Source: Chrysemys picta bellii (taxonomy: Eukaryota; Chordata; Testudines; Emydidae). From it: a stretch of 64,000 bases of DNA. The stretch is from NCBI RefSeq assembly GCF_011386835.1, contig NC_088797.1:39431583-39495582 (forward strand). The letters are read 5' to 3'. Below, piece after piece: positions 34,797-46,786 of this stretch. The position numbers and the translations under genes were made by a program. Position 1 is the stretch's first letter. Each line of letters opens with the position of its first letter. The notes beneath the pieces were generated by a model. The model made no database searches. It was not told where the DNA came from and saw nothing but the letters and a program-made list of their open reading frames with translations.

Positions 34797-35065
34797 TATG
34801 AGTTCCAGTGCGGGGTGGTAAGTGACAACTAGGGGTTTACGGTCATTGGTGGTTTTCTTTTTTTATTGAAGCAGGTTCTCTTGGGGTATTTGGGTAGCTT
34901 GTTGAAATATGTATTAGCTACTTATGCTAAACAATCTGTTCCACCTTGTATTTAGCTGTGACACTCTGAGTATATTTCCCAGACCTGAAGAAGAGCTCCA
35001 TGTAACCTCAAAAGCATCTCTCTCTCACCAACACAAGTTGATCCAATAAAACATATTTCTGAGAT

Positions 35066-38000
35066 TCCGAATGGCAACATGAATGTTATGGCTGGTGCAC
35101 AGCATCAACAGCAACTCAAGGAGGTTTTTGGCTTAATCTGGCCTGTAGTTCACGGTGACACTATCCAAATTTAGCCCATACAAATTTTGATATGGTCCCT
35201 TCTCCCTTAATCCTACAAGTCTTAAAGCTGCTCATACTCTGATACCATCAGCTGTCCAAGATTCCAAATTTACTATGCCAAGAAAGAGAGAATACAATGT
35301 TTCCTGTTCTGCCCAAATCTGATCTGTACTGACTGTTGTTCTGCTACAGGCCTATCAGTGGTTCAGTCAACAAACCAGCTTTCTGGCATGACTTCAGAAT
35401 GCATTTCAGTCCATGGACATTAGTATAGTTTGATACAAGATCAAGGCCATTTTTATCCTGCAAATTGCAGAATATGAAATCTCTGGAGTGGGGCCTCCAT
35501 CACTCTGACAGCAAACCGGTGACCCTGGTGTATCCTGGACTGTCCACTGAGGGAAAAGTATTGCAGTGGTGAGAAGGAAGGCATTTGGAAAGAATATTGT
35601 TGATAATTCTATCAAGTAACTAAAGGAAATCTTGTCCAAAAGCCAACAACAATCTGAGGTCAAACAGACACACAAGTACTGCCCCTTGTACACTACACAA
35701 TCTAACAATCCCTCTGTGCCAATCCTCCCCTCTCTCCTTAAGACACATCTTTCTGCAAAGCCAGAAAATTAAGGCCTTAGCCATAATGGGATTTTAGCCA
35801 CTCATGCAGTTACGCTGATGTAACTGCACTTGTGAAAACCCCTAGATGTGCTGTGCCCATGCAAACTGTGACTGGCAATAGTTTATCCAAGGAGAGCAAG
35901 ACAAGCCGACACTGACTGAAGATACTAATACAGTGGGTTGATCCTCAGGGATAACTCCAGAGGGATCAGGAAAGACAAGGAAAATTAGAGGAATTTATTT
36001 TACTCCAATAGTTTTACTTCTAACAATTTTTACTCCTAAAAATGAGCAAAAACTAAACACGGAAAATCAGAAAAAATAAGGACAACAAACCATCGTAGAT
36101 AAGACTGACTTAGATACAATACCCATTGTCTGGACTGCCCTGTTTACATGCTGAACATTTGATTTTCATCTTAGATTAGAATAGTCTCCTAAAATTATTA
36201 ATATGCTACAAAAGAGTTTCATTTCCATTGTAATATGTCAGGGAAAACAAATTTAGCTATGAAAGTGCTCAGATACTAAAGTTATGAGAGTCGCATATGA
36301 ACCTATATAGAATCAGATCAGTGTTCCTCCAAAGTCACAAATCCATATCTATCTCTGTAACAACAATTAAAGTCTAACACACAATCCTTATTGAAATGTT
36401 TTGGATCATCTCAGCTCAGAATGTACAGTAGTTCTCATCAGAAAAATACCACGTAAAACTCCGATCAACTGGCAGCTTCTGTCACTGTTTAGACAAGGAA
36501 AATTTGTCTAATTGATATCTCTGCAATTCCAAGAACTTCCAGTAATTTTCTATGAACAGATACACACTTGCCAGAGATAAAAAACTAGATTCTCAGACTT
36601 TGCTAAAGTAAATGCTGCAAAGAACTATGGGTGACCAAAAGTTTACCTCCTCCCTAACAGTCTAGAAATTCTACTACCCTGATTAGTGTATCAGGATGTA
36701 CAGAGATTTGAATTGTAGATAAGAACATTCCCACAACAAAGGCAGCTGGCTTAAATTTTTTCGTGTGGTACGGGGGAAGGGATCTTTAATATTGCAGACA
36801 TGCTAAAGCTAGCACAACAAAAGAACATAAACCATGAAAGCTGATTACAGGGTCTAAAAATATATAATGTGCTACATTTATGCCAGCTCCAATATTAAAA
36901 TTTGAGTTGAATGAATTTTAGAAATCTAAGACTCAAAAGATAAGTAAGTTACTCGGGGGAGTGGGAGGGAAGAGAGAGAAACCCAGTTAACCAAAGCATT
37001 AAATGTATAATCAACTCAAATTATGTAAAGTAAATCTAAACTTTTCACAATGACTATGGGACTGTATAAACTGATGAAATGCAGTGCCACAAACAAGGAA
37101 AAAATAAGTTCTCTTATTAAAAATGTGAATACACAAATATGGAGAAACAAGTTGAATCTTTCAATCACTGTGTTTCTCAACCCATAAAAAGGGGAGAAAA
37201 ACAAACATAACCCATAAATGAATGTTATGGCACTAAGGTTGCCACAGTAAATAATCTAATCCATATGGGAAAATAATGAACAATTAAAAAATATGGAATT
37301 AATGTATTAAAGTAACTTACTTAAATTTTTGATTGCCCTTGCAGTTCATGTACTTACTTGCCAACAAAATGTGCCTGTAAAAATTTCACCTTGCACAATT
37401 CTGTATCTGTAACTAACTCACATGACATACATGGAGATTTTTGCAGCATATACCTAACTAGTCTATGCATATCACCTACTATGAAATGCATAAAACTTAG
37501 TAAAAAAAAAAAGCCATTTTACTTAAACCCCTAAGAGAGAGAATATTTTTTGCTTTGTTCTTTAGTCACCTCTTTATGCCTGTGTACTGTAAATCATTTA
37601 GGGCATTTACAGAATTCCTGAAGATTTATTTATTTCCATCTTCACTTGCTAACTAGTGTTGAGTTCAGACTTGTGTTTATCCAATCAACAGCTGGTGGCA
37701 ACATAAACAATACAAGAAAGTAAAGAGGAAGATATCTCAATGGACATTTTATTTTAAAACAAATGTAAAAGATATAAAAGGACAGAAGTACAGATAAGGA
37801 TCTGAAATGAATAGTTTCATAGACCAAACAAAGCTTTTATTGTTATGCCTCTGGAAAAGGGAAGTCAAATATTGTGTGGTAATTTTTCCTTTTTTCCTCC
37901 CCTGTGTTTATCCTAGTTTTCTCTTAACTTTGAAAACAACGCAAACTGGGATAGTTTTTTGTACATTGTTTGCATTGTTTTTTCTCTGATCTTTAAAATT

Positions 38001-38831
38001 ATAAATTATATTTCTGCTGTTCACTGTGAGTGAAATTTATCCCATGTGGAGCACAAGATCTTTTCACTGCTTAAATCCCACTTAATCCCTTAATTCACTC
38101 CAAATGAGAGTGAATGTTGCTGTTTTGCCATTGACAATCAATTTCATAATGTGGTAAAAATATAAACTGGTTTGGAACAACCAGTAAAAAAAGTGGAGCA
38201 AAGAATAGATCTGACAAGCTGCCTGAGATCAGAAATCCAATAAGATCTAAAATTGTAATGATTGCTAGTGTCTTAAGAATCTCTCAGTATTTCCATTAAA
38301 TCTTATTTCGGGGGCAAAAGGGGGGGAGGTTAATAAAGGAGACGCAGACAGACCTAGGGATCACATATCTCTATCACTATAGTATCACTATAATATTTTA
38401 TCATCATTCCATAAGCAAATAGTGGAACCTACCAAAGATTTATACCACATTTACAGTAGTTTTGTAATTATCGTATTTATAGGACATATTAAAGATGAGG
38501 TTCATTGATGCCTCAGAAACTTGAATGGATAATTTTGATCTATGTTGTTTAATATTTGTTCCATTTGTCTTCCTGACCCAGAATGTAGACACATGATGAA
38601 ATTTTGCTCTCAGTTAAGTCAGTAGCAAATCTCCAATTGACATAAACGGGACCAGGATTTTACCCACAGTGTCAGTTGAATGCAAATATTGTGTTACTCT
38701 GAGTCAAATTCCTTAAATTTAAAAGGGAGCCTATGAACCATTAGATAATACTTTACTTTTAGGTACTTGTGAGGATTAGCACTATCAAAATTAGAAACCT
38801 ATTAGCCAGTTGTTTCCTCACTACCAGTATC
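35066..38831. other. No recognised feature
   Basis: Nearly 3.8 kb without a feature I can name. Frames at 35406-35708, 37016-37204, 37642-37827 and 37807-37989 show no motifs. Base composition is AT-rich throughout. It may be old unique intergenic or intronic DNA. Confidence 0.4.
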
Positions 38832-38916
38832 AGTCAAGTATCAGAAGGGTAGCCGTGTTAGTCTGGATCTGTAAAAAGAGTCCTGTGGCACCTTATAGAC
38901 TAACAGACCTATTGGA

Positions 38917-38956
38917 GCATAAGCTTTCGTGGGTGAATACCCACTTTGTCAGATTA
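38917..38956 (-). ncRNA. Hammerhead-like motif, one core change
   Basis: Minus strand: core CUGACAA (expected CUGACGA; G8 changed, as CpG decay would do), a perfect hairpin GUGGGU-AUUC-ACCCAC, GAAAGCUU, weak stem I. Probably inactive. Confidence 0.35.
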
Positions 38957-39149
38957 ATGTAGTGGAAATTTCCAGAGGCAGGTATAAATATGCAAGCAAG
39001 AATCAGTCTAGAGATAACTAGGTTAGTTCAATCAGGGAGGATGAGGCCCTCTTCTAGCAGTTGAGGTGTGAACGCCAAGGGAGGAGAAACTACTTTTGTA
39101 GTTGGTTAGCCATTCACAGTCTTTGTTTAATCCTGAGCTGATGGTGTCA

Positions 39150-39434
39150 AATTTACAAATGTGCCAGCAATGCCCCTCTGCTAAGTACATCGGCCAAACT
39201 GGTCAGTCCCTACGTAAAAGGATAAATGGACACAAGTCAGATATTTGGAATGGCAATAAACAAAAACCTATAGGAGAACACTTCAACCTCCCTGGACACA
39301 CAATAGCAGATTTAAAGGTAGCCATCCTGCAGCAAAAAAACTTCAGGACCAGACTTCAAAGAGAAACTGCTTATCTTCAGTTCATTTGCAAATTTGACAC
39401 CATCAGCTCAGGACTGCACACAAAGCATGAATGA
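39150..39434 (+). pseudogene. PLE GIY-YIG endonuclease fragment
   Basis: The GIY-YIG endonuclease of Penelope-like elements nicks the target for reverse transcription. Visible: CQQCPSAKYIGQTGQSLRKR (zinc-like Cys pair, YIG box, catalytic Arg), INGHKSDI, KPIGEHFNLPGHTIADLKV and RTRLQRETAYLQF (with the Glu). It ends SSGLHTKHE. The open frame from 39102 includes about 16 codons of the inverted part, so the domain itself begins near 39150. No RT precedes it. The domain is well preserved, but it is an isolated piece. Confidence 0.85.
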
Positions 39435-39445
39435 TGGAGAATATT

Positions 39446-41869
39446 AACCATCAAAGAATTATGGGTAACAAATATATAGGAGATTCAAATTAAAGGTTCA
39501 AAACAGATGGGAAAATGAAGTAAATGGATGGGAAGGCAGAAAAGCTTTAAAATGCTGGAATAAGACAAAATTAGACTTTTAAAAAATAGCTGATGCAATT
39601 TTGAAATGTAAGAAAATGTTGGGATATAAGGACTAGTAAAGAATTGTACAAGACGATAAGGAGCTGCACACTACAGTCTGATTTTATTGACATCTGTTGT
39701 AAAACAATGCGGATACTTTTAAGTATATCAGAAGGAGACATAATATATTGTAAAGATAAAAAGAAAAGCTTGAGGCTGATGCCATCAAAGAAAAGCAAAA
39801 ACCCCTGAGGAAAAAAAAAACAGTTTAGACATAAACCAACTATTAAAGCACCTCAGAAAAATATATACAATTACAATGGATTTCATACTGTTAAACTCCG
39901 TTATTATTTCAGTCAAAGTATAAATGAGAGAACCAGGGTCTTAATCCACAAAGTTTAAAAAATACCATGTCATCTTAAAAGCATTGTGTGGAATACGGTA
40001 GTGCAAATTTAGTCTGTTTGAAATAGGGTAAGGAGTGGAAAGCCTAAACACTTAATTTGTTTCCAACTATTCTTCTCCTTCTTCCCAGTAATCTAACAGA
40101 CTTGTTTGACATTAACGAACGTATTAGTAGGCAGTAATTGTGTCAGACATATCTACATATACATACACAAATCCCACTCCCAAAATGGACTCTTGGTACC
40201 CTAAGACGTTGATTCTGCAATACATTGGATGCTGTGCAGCAAGGAGTGCAAAGTTAATGCATTCTAATATTAGTTGGAACAGAGGCTATGCATGCATGCA
40301 CATAAGGTTATGCATTAGATGGCTTCCACAGTGGCATCCATAAGTCAAACTCCGTTTTCCTTACTGTCTAGATAGCAAGGTGTTTGGACATCTCTGATGA
40401 GATAGTGTTAAACACAATTCTCATGAAAATGAGGTGCTTAGCTATATATAAAAGCTGGTAGCTACACAGCCGTGCTCCATTTGATGTAGAATGAAGTTCC
40501 TCAGAGTTCCCTGTCCAGTTCTCTAATTTTTTACTCTGTGCCTCATCAGACAACTCTAAACAATTATGTCTCAAATGTGCTCCACCAGATGGATCCCCTT
40601 ATATGTACTGTAGGCTTGAAATATGTACTCATTTGACAGACTGTAAAAGAAGAAAACAATTGCCTTTTTATAAGGAAGTATCCCATTTCTGATGCTTTCC
40701 AAACTGTAGTTAATACTTTATTTTCAAATATTCTTAATGGTATGTTATGCACATTTCCTCACTAAAACCACAAGACATGCACCATGATGCCACTCTGTCA
40801 TCTATTTACCTACTTTCAGAAGCTTGTGTTGTAGCTGTACTAACAAATCTTGAAATTTAAAAAGGTACAAGAGATTCTATAAATTAGACATCTTTCCTAC
40901 AGAATAAAATTTGTAAACAAACAAAATGTTGGGGGCCTTCCGTAAATAATCAGATTTTATTTGTGGAAAAAAACATGGTATTAAATGATCATACATGCTT
41001 GTATGTGTAGCCTTTTCCAATTCCCTATGTACTTTTGTCCTACATCCACAAGGCTAAAAATGACTTGGTAAGAACCTTTCTGGACTTACCAAAATCCAAT
41101 CTCGTATTGGGTTTCATCCAACCCTATACCTCAATGGCAAAAGGGACTTGAAAGTCATGTTTGGACACAGCTGAATTCCTGAGTCATACTACTGACCTAG
41201 CATCTAAGATAGTTGAGAGCATATTACTGTTATTAAAAACACTGTAAGCAGAAGTCTTGTCTCTGGGAAACAGAAATATGGTAGTAAGAATATAAATATT
41301 TCAAAATTAAAATAGCTTTCATCATAATTAGTAATTACCAGTTTCCTCATTCAAACGTCGACAAGTCACGTCTAGCCCAGATGCAGAACTTTTTTTTTTA
41401 CTCTACAGTGTACAGAAACAAAAGAGCAATCAAAGAAACCTAACATCCTAACAAATAATATGATTTGTACTCAGCAGTGTGATTAACCAGATGTGAAAAT
41501 CATTTTTCTAAAACACCTCCATCCTATTCTAAGGGAAGAACACAAAATCTACATGATTGGAAAGCAGCTGTCTCACATTATTAGGAAAAATCACTATGCC
41601 AGTTTATTGCCTAAAGTGGGGTAATGAAGTAGTGTTGAAAAACTGTTAATTTGCTGCAGCAGAAAATTATGGCACTAGCTAGGTAATATGAAATGCATAT
41701 ACAGAACACTGTTCTATGCAAATTGAAATAGTACACTTTCCACTGGTTAGGACACCACAAACTTTATGATTTTCCACCTCACTCTCTCCCTCCCACCACT
41801 ATGACACTGTCACTAAATCCTGCTTTTCATTCAACATCATCTCCAAAATTCATTCATTCTGACAGCTAA
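39446..41869. other. No recognised feature
   Basis: AT-rich sequence. Short frames at 39571-39798, 40140-40343, 40368-40574 and 40564-40752 have no motifs. Confidence 0.4.
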
Positions 41870-42439
41870 AAAGTTCATCCAGGCTGTGAATTATCACTCC
41901 CCCCGACTACCGCAATCTCCACCTCCTCTGTGGACTTCCAGATTCTTCCTTGACTCTCTTCAATCTGCCCAAAATGCTGATAAACAATCCACTCAGCTTG
42001 CCTGCTGCTCCAACCAGGTTCAGACCCCTTTCAAATCATATCAAATGCCAGCTCCTTGCTGTCAAGGCCCTGCACAGCTTTGCTGTTCACTACCACTCCA
42101 TTCTTGTCTTGCAGTGTTGGATTCACCTAAGTGTCACAAATCATCAGCCCGTTCACATCCTCTCTCCACTTGTCTCCATGCTTCCTCCCCTCCCCCGCCA
42201 CCTGCACCTGGAACACCTACCCAGACCTGAATCACCATATTTCTTACCCTCTCCTCCTTCAAATCCCACATTAGACACCTCTTCCAGGAAGTCTACAGAT
42301 TCTATTTCCTCTCCTCTCCTTAAAGAAATGTTAACAAGTCAGACAGCAGACAACATCAGGAAACAAACAAACTAACAAGCAAACAAAAAACTATTACGAA
42401 ATATGTTAAACTTCATGGCTTCATCACTTCACTTCTGTT
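41870..42439 (+). mobile_element. L2-like LINE fragment (5' part)
   Basis: Frames 41886-42230 and 41950-42375 are interleaved. Together they give DYRN-LLCGLPDSS, FxSAQNAD, and KSYQMPA then LLAVKALHSF, resembling the late RT ORF of L2-type LINEs. The sequence is pyrimidine-rich and decayed. It seems to resume after the transposon at 43609 with a LINE-like end. Confidence 0.4.
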
Positions 42440-43617
42440 AGGGTTACCATATTTAAAAAATAAAAAAAGAGGACACTCCATGGGCCCTGGCCCGGCCCTC
42501 CGCCCCAACTCCGCCCCTTCCCTGCCCCTTCCCCAAAGTCCCCGCCCTAACTCCTCCTCCTCCCCCCCAGCCACGCGAAAAGGGCTGCCTGAGCACTACC
42601 GGCTTCACGGTTTGCCGGGCAGCCTCCAGACCCTGCGCCCCCGGCCGGCGCTTCCCCAGCACAGCTGGAGCCCGGGAGGGGAAGCGCCCAGCCGGGGGTG
42701 CAGGATCTGGAGGCTGCCCAGCAAACCATGAAGCCGGTAGCGCTCGGGCTTCGGGAAGCCCCTATGCCTCTGTACCCTGCGCCCCCGGCCGGGCACTTCC
42801 CCTCCCGGGCTCCGGCTGCTCTGCTCCTCCCCTGACTCTTCGGCTCTGTTTAAGAGCCGAGCTGCCCGAGCGCTCCGGCTTCGGGCAGCCCCCTTGCCTC
42901 CAGACCCCAGCCGCCGGCCAGGCACTTCTCCCCGGCTCCAGCTGCTCTGCTCCTCCCCGGACTCAGACTTCGGCTCTGTTTAAGAGCCAAGCTGCCCGAG
43001 CCAGCGCTACCGGCTTCGGGCAGCCCCCTTGCCTCCGGACCCCAGCCACCGGCCGGGCACTTCTCCTCCCCGGCTCCAGCGGCTCTGCTCCTCCCCTGAT
43101 TCAGACTTCGGCTCTGTTTAAGAGCCAAGCTGCCCGAGCCAGCGCTACCGGCTTCGGGCAGCCCCCGTGCCTCCGGACCCCAGCCGCCGGCCGGGCACTT
43201 CTCCTTCCCAGCTCCAGCTGCTCTGCTCCTCCCCTGACTCAGACTTCGGCTCTGTTTAAGAGCAAAGCTGCCCGAGCCAGCGCTACCGGCTTCGGGCAGC
43301 CCCCACGCCTCCGGACCCTGCGCCGCCAGAGCAGAGCAGCTGGAGCCCGGGAGGGGAAGTGGTCAGCCGGCGGCTGGGGTCTGGAGGCACGGGGGCTGCC
43401 CGAAGCCGGTAGCGCTGGCTCGGGCAGCTTGGCTCTTAAACAGAGCCGAAGTCTGAGTCAGGGGAGGAGCAGAGCAGCCGCGGGAGAGGAAGTGCCTGGC
43501 CGGTATTTTTCCCGGACATGTTCGGCTTTTTGGCAATTCCCCCCGGACATGGGTGTGACTGCCGAAAAGCCGAACATGTCCGGGAAAAACCGGATGTATG
43601 GTAACCGTACTTCTGTT
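42431..43617. mobile_element. GC-rich DNA transposon with 9-bp target duplication
   Basis: The element (42440-43608) begins agggttaccatat and ends atggtaaccgt, inverted repeats of about 12 bp. It is flanked by acttctgtt at 42431-42439 and 43609-43617. A 9-bp duplication suits Mutator-like elements, but the superfamily is not proven. The interior is GC-rich and CpG-rich, with tandem repeats (42766-43330) and a terminal hairpin (43499-43534 with 43560-43593). Open frames here are repeat translations, not a transposase. It is related to 20311-20779. Confidence 0.75.
42766..43490. repeat. ~135-bp tandem repeats plus inverted copy
   Basis: A unit of 130-138 bp recurs at about 42766, 42896, 43031, 43169 and 43307, marked by 'gcctccggaccc' and 'tctgtttaagagcc'. 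From about 43335 to 43490 one more unit follows in reverse. GC-rich, CpG-dense. Confidence 0.85.
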
Positions 43618-43710
43618 GCATCCCTTGCCTATTTGTGAATTGTTTATTTAATGGATCTCTGTACTCTTGCTGTCCGTAAACTGCCTAGCACAGTTTTGGA
43701 GCTATATAAA
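43618..43710 (+). mobile_element. Possible L2-like 3' end
   Basis: 'gagctatataaataaaataa' following 'aaactgcctagcac' is like the 3' end of L2-clade LINEs. It would continue the fragment at 41870. Confidence 0.35.
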
Positions 43711-44927
43711 TAAAATAAAATTCATCATCAGTTTGGCCTCTATTACTAGCTGTCAAATTTGCTGATTAATTTTATTCGCATTTACTGCACTTCATTAAAT
43801 TTGCATCTAAATATGGTTTAAATAACTAAATGATAACACTATAACTATGTAACACCCAGGGTAGCAGCATTCATAAATCCTTCAAGCACTTGGCAAGTTC
43901 TTTAATCCACAGTAATCATGTTTCCTTGTATAACAAGTCTTGTGATGTCTGTAACAGCGTCTCTCTATAGTAACAACAGTCTTAGTGTTACTGTTCTCCC
44001 TTACATGCCTGAAGTATTAATCACAGTTCCATATTTAAGCATGAAATTAGAAAGCTTCGCGTACTCTTTCCAAAACAGATATGCTAATCAGAATGCAGTC
44101 TCACACTAAACAGAATGGTAGATGAAGTCTCTGGTCCTTTATAGTACATGTAAAAATATTCATATGTCTTTAAGTATAATATTTATCTAGAGTGAGAAGG
44201 TATCTTCTTGTTACCACAGTAAAGCAATATCTTGCAGTTTAATGCTGTTTTTGCTAGGGAACTGGAAATCTCTTAGTTCCTCCTGCAATATCAACAGATT
44301 AATGTTTTTAAACAGGCAAAATACCCCCAAAGCAGTCTGCTGTAAAATTATGTTTGTTTGTTCTTTAAATAGGGGAGTAAATATCATCAAGTTTTAGTTT
44401 TTTGTGTGTGATGTTTTTTGTTTAATAATCACGTTGAAGGACAGGTGAGTAGAGTTTATGACAGGGCTGGCAAATTTTCAAAGCAAAGAATTGGCTCTTT
44501 GCTCACAAGATCCAATATTCAATGAATTAAACACATTTCTTAATTAAAGAAAATATTTTGTTTCATAAATAAGTTAAAATTCTAGAAATATTCCAAATAT
44601 TTTAAGATATTTTGTATTCAAGACCTTTCTGACATGCTCAAATGACTTCTTCCACTAGTTATTAGTTATTTATGAGTAGGAAAGGATAATTCCAATGTTA
44701 AATCTAAAAAAAAAAAAAAGACACTTGCACAGCCAAGTTCACTTAACTTTAACTCATGTAATGGAAAATCCTGTTTATTGGCAAACCTTTATGAATTAAC
44801 TCAATATAAATGGGCACATTTAATAGCAGTTATTTCCCATATACCATCAATTAAACCCACAACATTGGTTTTCTGCTCTAGAATATACTGGAGAGACTGA
44901 TGGGTGAGGTAACGTTCCACCTTCTAT
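43711..44927. other. No recognised feature
   Basis: AT-rich, with a poly(A) run near 44706. The frame 43918-44109 has no motif. Confidence 0.4.
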
Positions 44928-44954
44928 TTAGGCTGCATTAACAAAGACATAAAA

Positions 44955-46114
44955 TTACTCCTGAGGGAATTCTGCGCCACTGCGCACGAGCAGAATCTAT
45001 GTCCCCCACAGATTTTTTTCCCCTCAGCAGAAAATACATTCTGCCGGAGAGGTGCTGCAGTTATGCCATTTGCCCACTAGGGGCTGCTGTGGTGCCAGAA
45101 CAGAGGGCAGCTGGCTCAGCCAACAGTGGATAGGGAGAAGGAGAGGCTGTGTTCCTCAGAGCACCCTGTCCGCCGGGTCAGGTGAGGAGGCAGAGGATAT
45201 TGGGGGAGGGGGCGGGACCAGACAGAGAGGGCCACACAGGGATGCTGGGAGGTCACACAAACTGAGGTCAGAAGGGCTAGTGGGGGGACACACTAGTGTG
45301 GGGACTGAATGACAGTGGGGGTGCAGAGACACATGGGGATCGGGTGTAGGGTGCAGGACCACTGGGGAAGTGGGCGGAAAATATAGGGACAAGGGCAGGA
45401 GGTGGCTGAGTGGGGGATGCATGGACACATGGGGATGGGGAGTAGGGGTGGCTGAGTGGGGATGCAGGGACATGTTGGGACAGAAACAGGGAGGAGCCTG
45501 GACATATGGGGATGGAGAAGAGGCGTGACTGAGTGGCGGTGGAGGGACACATTTGGACAGAGGGTGAAAGGACACATGGGACAGAGGTAGATGTGCCTGA
45601 CTGACGGAGAGGCTAGGAGTCAGCCAGGGTCTGCTTGGGGGAGACTTCCGAACTCTCTAACAATCGCTCCCTCCCTCCAAAAATCTGTCTATACTTCTCC
45701 CACCCACCCCCAACAACCCTTCAGGTTCACTCCCAGGCTCCTTCTCAGCAATTACTTCCCTCTCCCTCAGATCCTCCATTACCCCTGACTCTCCCGAGCC
45801 TTTGCACTGCTTCTGAGGGGTGCAGGAAATAAATTTCTGTATTGCCATTTAAATGAATTATTATTCAAAGATCTGTATTAATATGCCTAAGGAATATGCC
45901 AAATATGACAAAGGAATCTTTGTCAAAAAACAGTTCCTGAATCTTTTTTATCTGTATTGTTATCAACATACTTGTTGACAGGTATTTCAAAATAAATTAC
46001 CAAAATAACTGAAACTGGCATGATTATATTGTGTATTTTGACAAAATCTGCAGAATTTTAAAATATTGTGCACAGAATTTTAATTTTTTTAGCACAGAAT
46101 TACCACAGGAGTAA
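44955..46114. mobile_element. TIR element with 'attctgcg' ends
   Basis: The left end reads ttactcctgagggaattctg and the right end, reversed, ttactcctgtggtaattctg, an 18-of-20 match. The interior has further 'cagaatttt' phrases near the right end. It also has a purine-rich minisatellite (45270-45580) with loosely repeated 'gggacacatggggat' units. No transposase is visible. I recognise this type from turtles and crocodilians but cannot give its superfamily. Confidence 0.7.
45270..45580. repeat. Degenerate purine-rich minisatellite
   Basis: Loose repeats of 'gggacacatggggat' and 'ggctgagtgggga' spaced about 50-65 bp. The Pro/His-rich minus-strand frames here are by-products. Confidence 0.7.
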
Positions 46115-46672
46115 TAACATGCAAGTCACAGGAGGTCATAGTACCATTCTAACTCAGTGCTGGTTAGGCCTCAGCTGGAGTACTGTATCCAGTTTTGCTT
46201 ACCAATGTGTAGACAGAGAGAAACTGGAAAGGATCCAGAGGCGAGCAACAAAGATGATCAAAGGGATGGAATGCAAGCCATATGAGCAAAGGCTGAAGGA
46301 ACTGGGTCTGTTTAATTTGGAAAAGAGGAAATTAAGAGGGTATATGATACCGGTCTTCAGATACTTAAAAGGCTGCCACAAAAAGGATGGAAAAAAAGTT
46401 GTTTTCTTTTGCCACAGAGGGCAGGACAAGAGGCAATGGCTTCAAACTACAGCATAGCAGATTTAGATTAAATCTCAGGAAAATCTTCCTAACTATAATA
46501 ACAGTAGGACAATGGAACAGACTGCCTTGGGAGGTTGTAGAAGCTTCTTCACTGAAGGTTTTCAAAAGGGGACTCGATAGCCATCTGTCTTGGATGGCTT
46601 AGGCAACAAATCCTGCATCTTGGCAGGGGGTTAGACTAGATGACCCTCGCAGCCCCTTCTAACCCTATGGTT

Positions 46673-46786
46673 CTAATTGTGACACTCTGCGTACCTTTCC
46701 AAGACCAGAAAAAGAAATTTGTGTAGCTCAAAAGCTTGTCTCTTTCATCAACAGAAGTTGGTCCAATAAAAGATGTTAGCTCAAAA
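46673..46786 (+). mobile_element. PLE terminus fragment
   Basis: 'gtgacactctgcgtaccttt', 'gctcaaaagcttgtctcttt' and 'cagaagttggtccaataaaa' match the PLE end at 34970-35060. The hammerhead-like core is decayed (CAGAAAA) but stem I agac/gtct is kept. It sits exactly between two CR1 copies. Confidence 0.7.

Larger units (their letters stand above)
33710..35065 (-). mobile_element. Penelope-like element with inverted termini
   Basis: The interior is a minus-strand PLE ORF remnant. Terminal sequence lies at both ends in opposite orientations: 33710-33866 plus 34087-34110 (minus strand) and about 34905-35065 (plus strand). Both contain the PLE end signature, on the right 'acctgaagaagagctcc' and 'gttgatccaataaaac', and on the left the same in reverse ('gttttattggaccaactt'-like, 33738). 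A hAT-like MITE interrupts the left terminus. Confidence 0.75.
38832..39445. mobile_element. PLE fragment joined to inverted PLE terminus
   Basis: The left part (38832-39150) is a PLE end on the minus strand: tail 'gggtagccgtgttagtctg', hammerhead-like core, then the region upstream back to the codons around 'TNLTPS'-like sequence. The right part (39150-39440) is the plus-strand GIY-YIG ORF. Both parts contain the ORF C-terminus: 'gtgtcaaatttacaaatg' on the left matches the reverse of 'gcaaatttgacaccatcagc' on the right. The two therefore overlap head-on, another foldback-type insertion. Confidence 0.75.
44928..46672 (+). mobile_element. CR1 copy split by a TIR element
   Basis: 'ggctgcattaacaaagacat' at 44930-44950 continues, after the insert, as 'catgcaagtcacaggaggtc' at 46118. 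In related CR1 copies the two phrases are adjacent. The right part reads RPQLEYC-like 'ggcctcagctggagtactg', then [23 protein letters not shown] and ends with 'ttagactagatgaccctcgc'. The frame 46068-46457 covers it, with a frame break before 46602. Dead copy. Confidence 0.75.

Noticed and set aside
41886..42375. Secreted or proline-rich host protein
   Set aside because: Interleaved frames fit a decayed L2-like LINE better, and there is no signal peptide or conserved domain.
42453..43128. GC-rich frames with repeated ALKQSRSL-like units
   Set aside because: They are translations of the ~135-bp tandem repeats within a transposon and have no known domain.
45156..45577. Three overlapping Pro/Ser/His-rich minus-strand frames
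   Set aside because: They translate the purine-rich minisatellite inside the TIR element. They lack motifs and exist in several frames at once.
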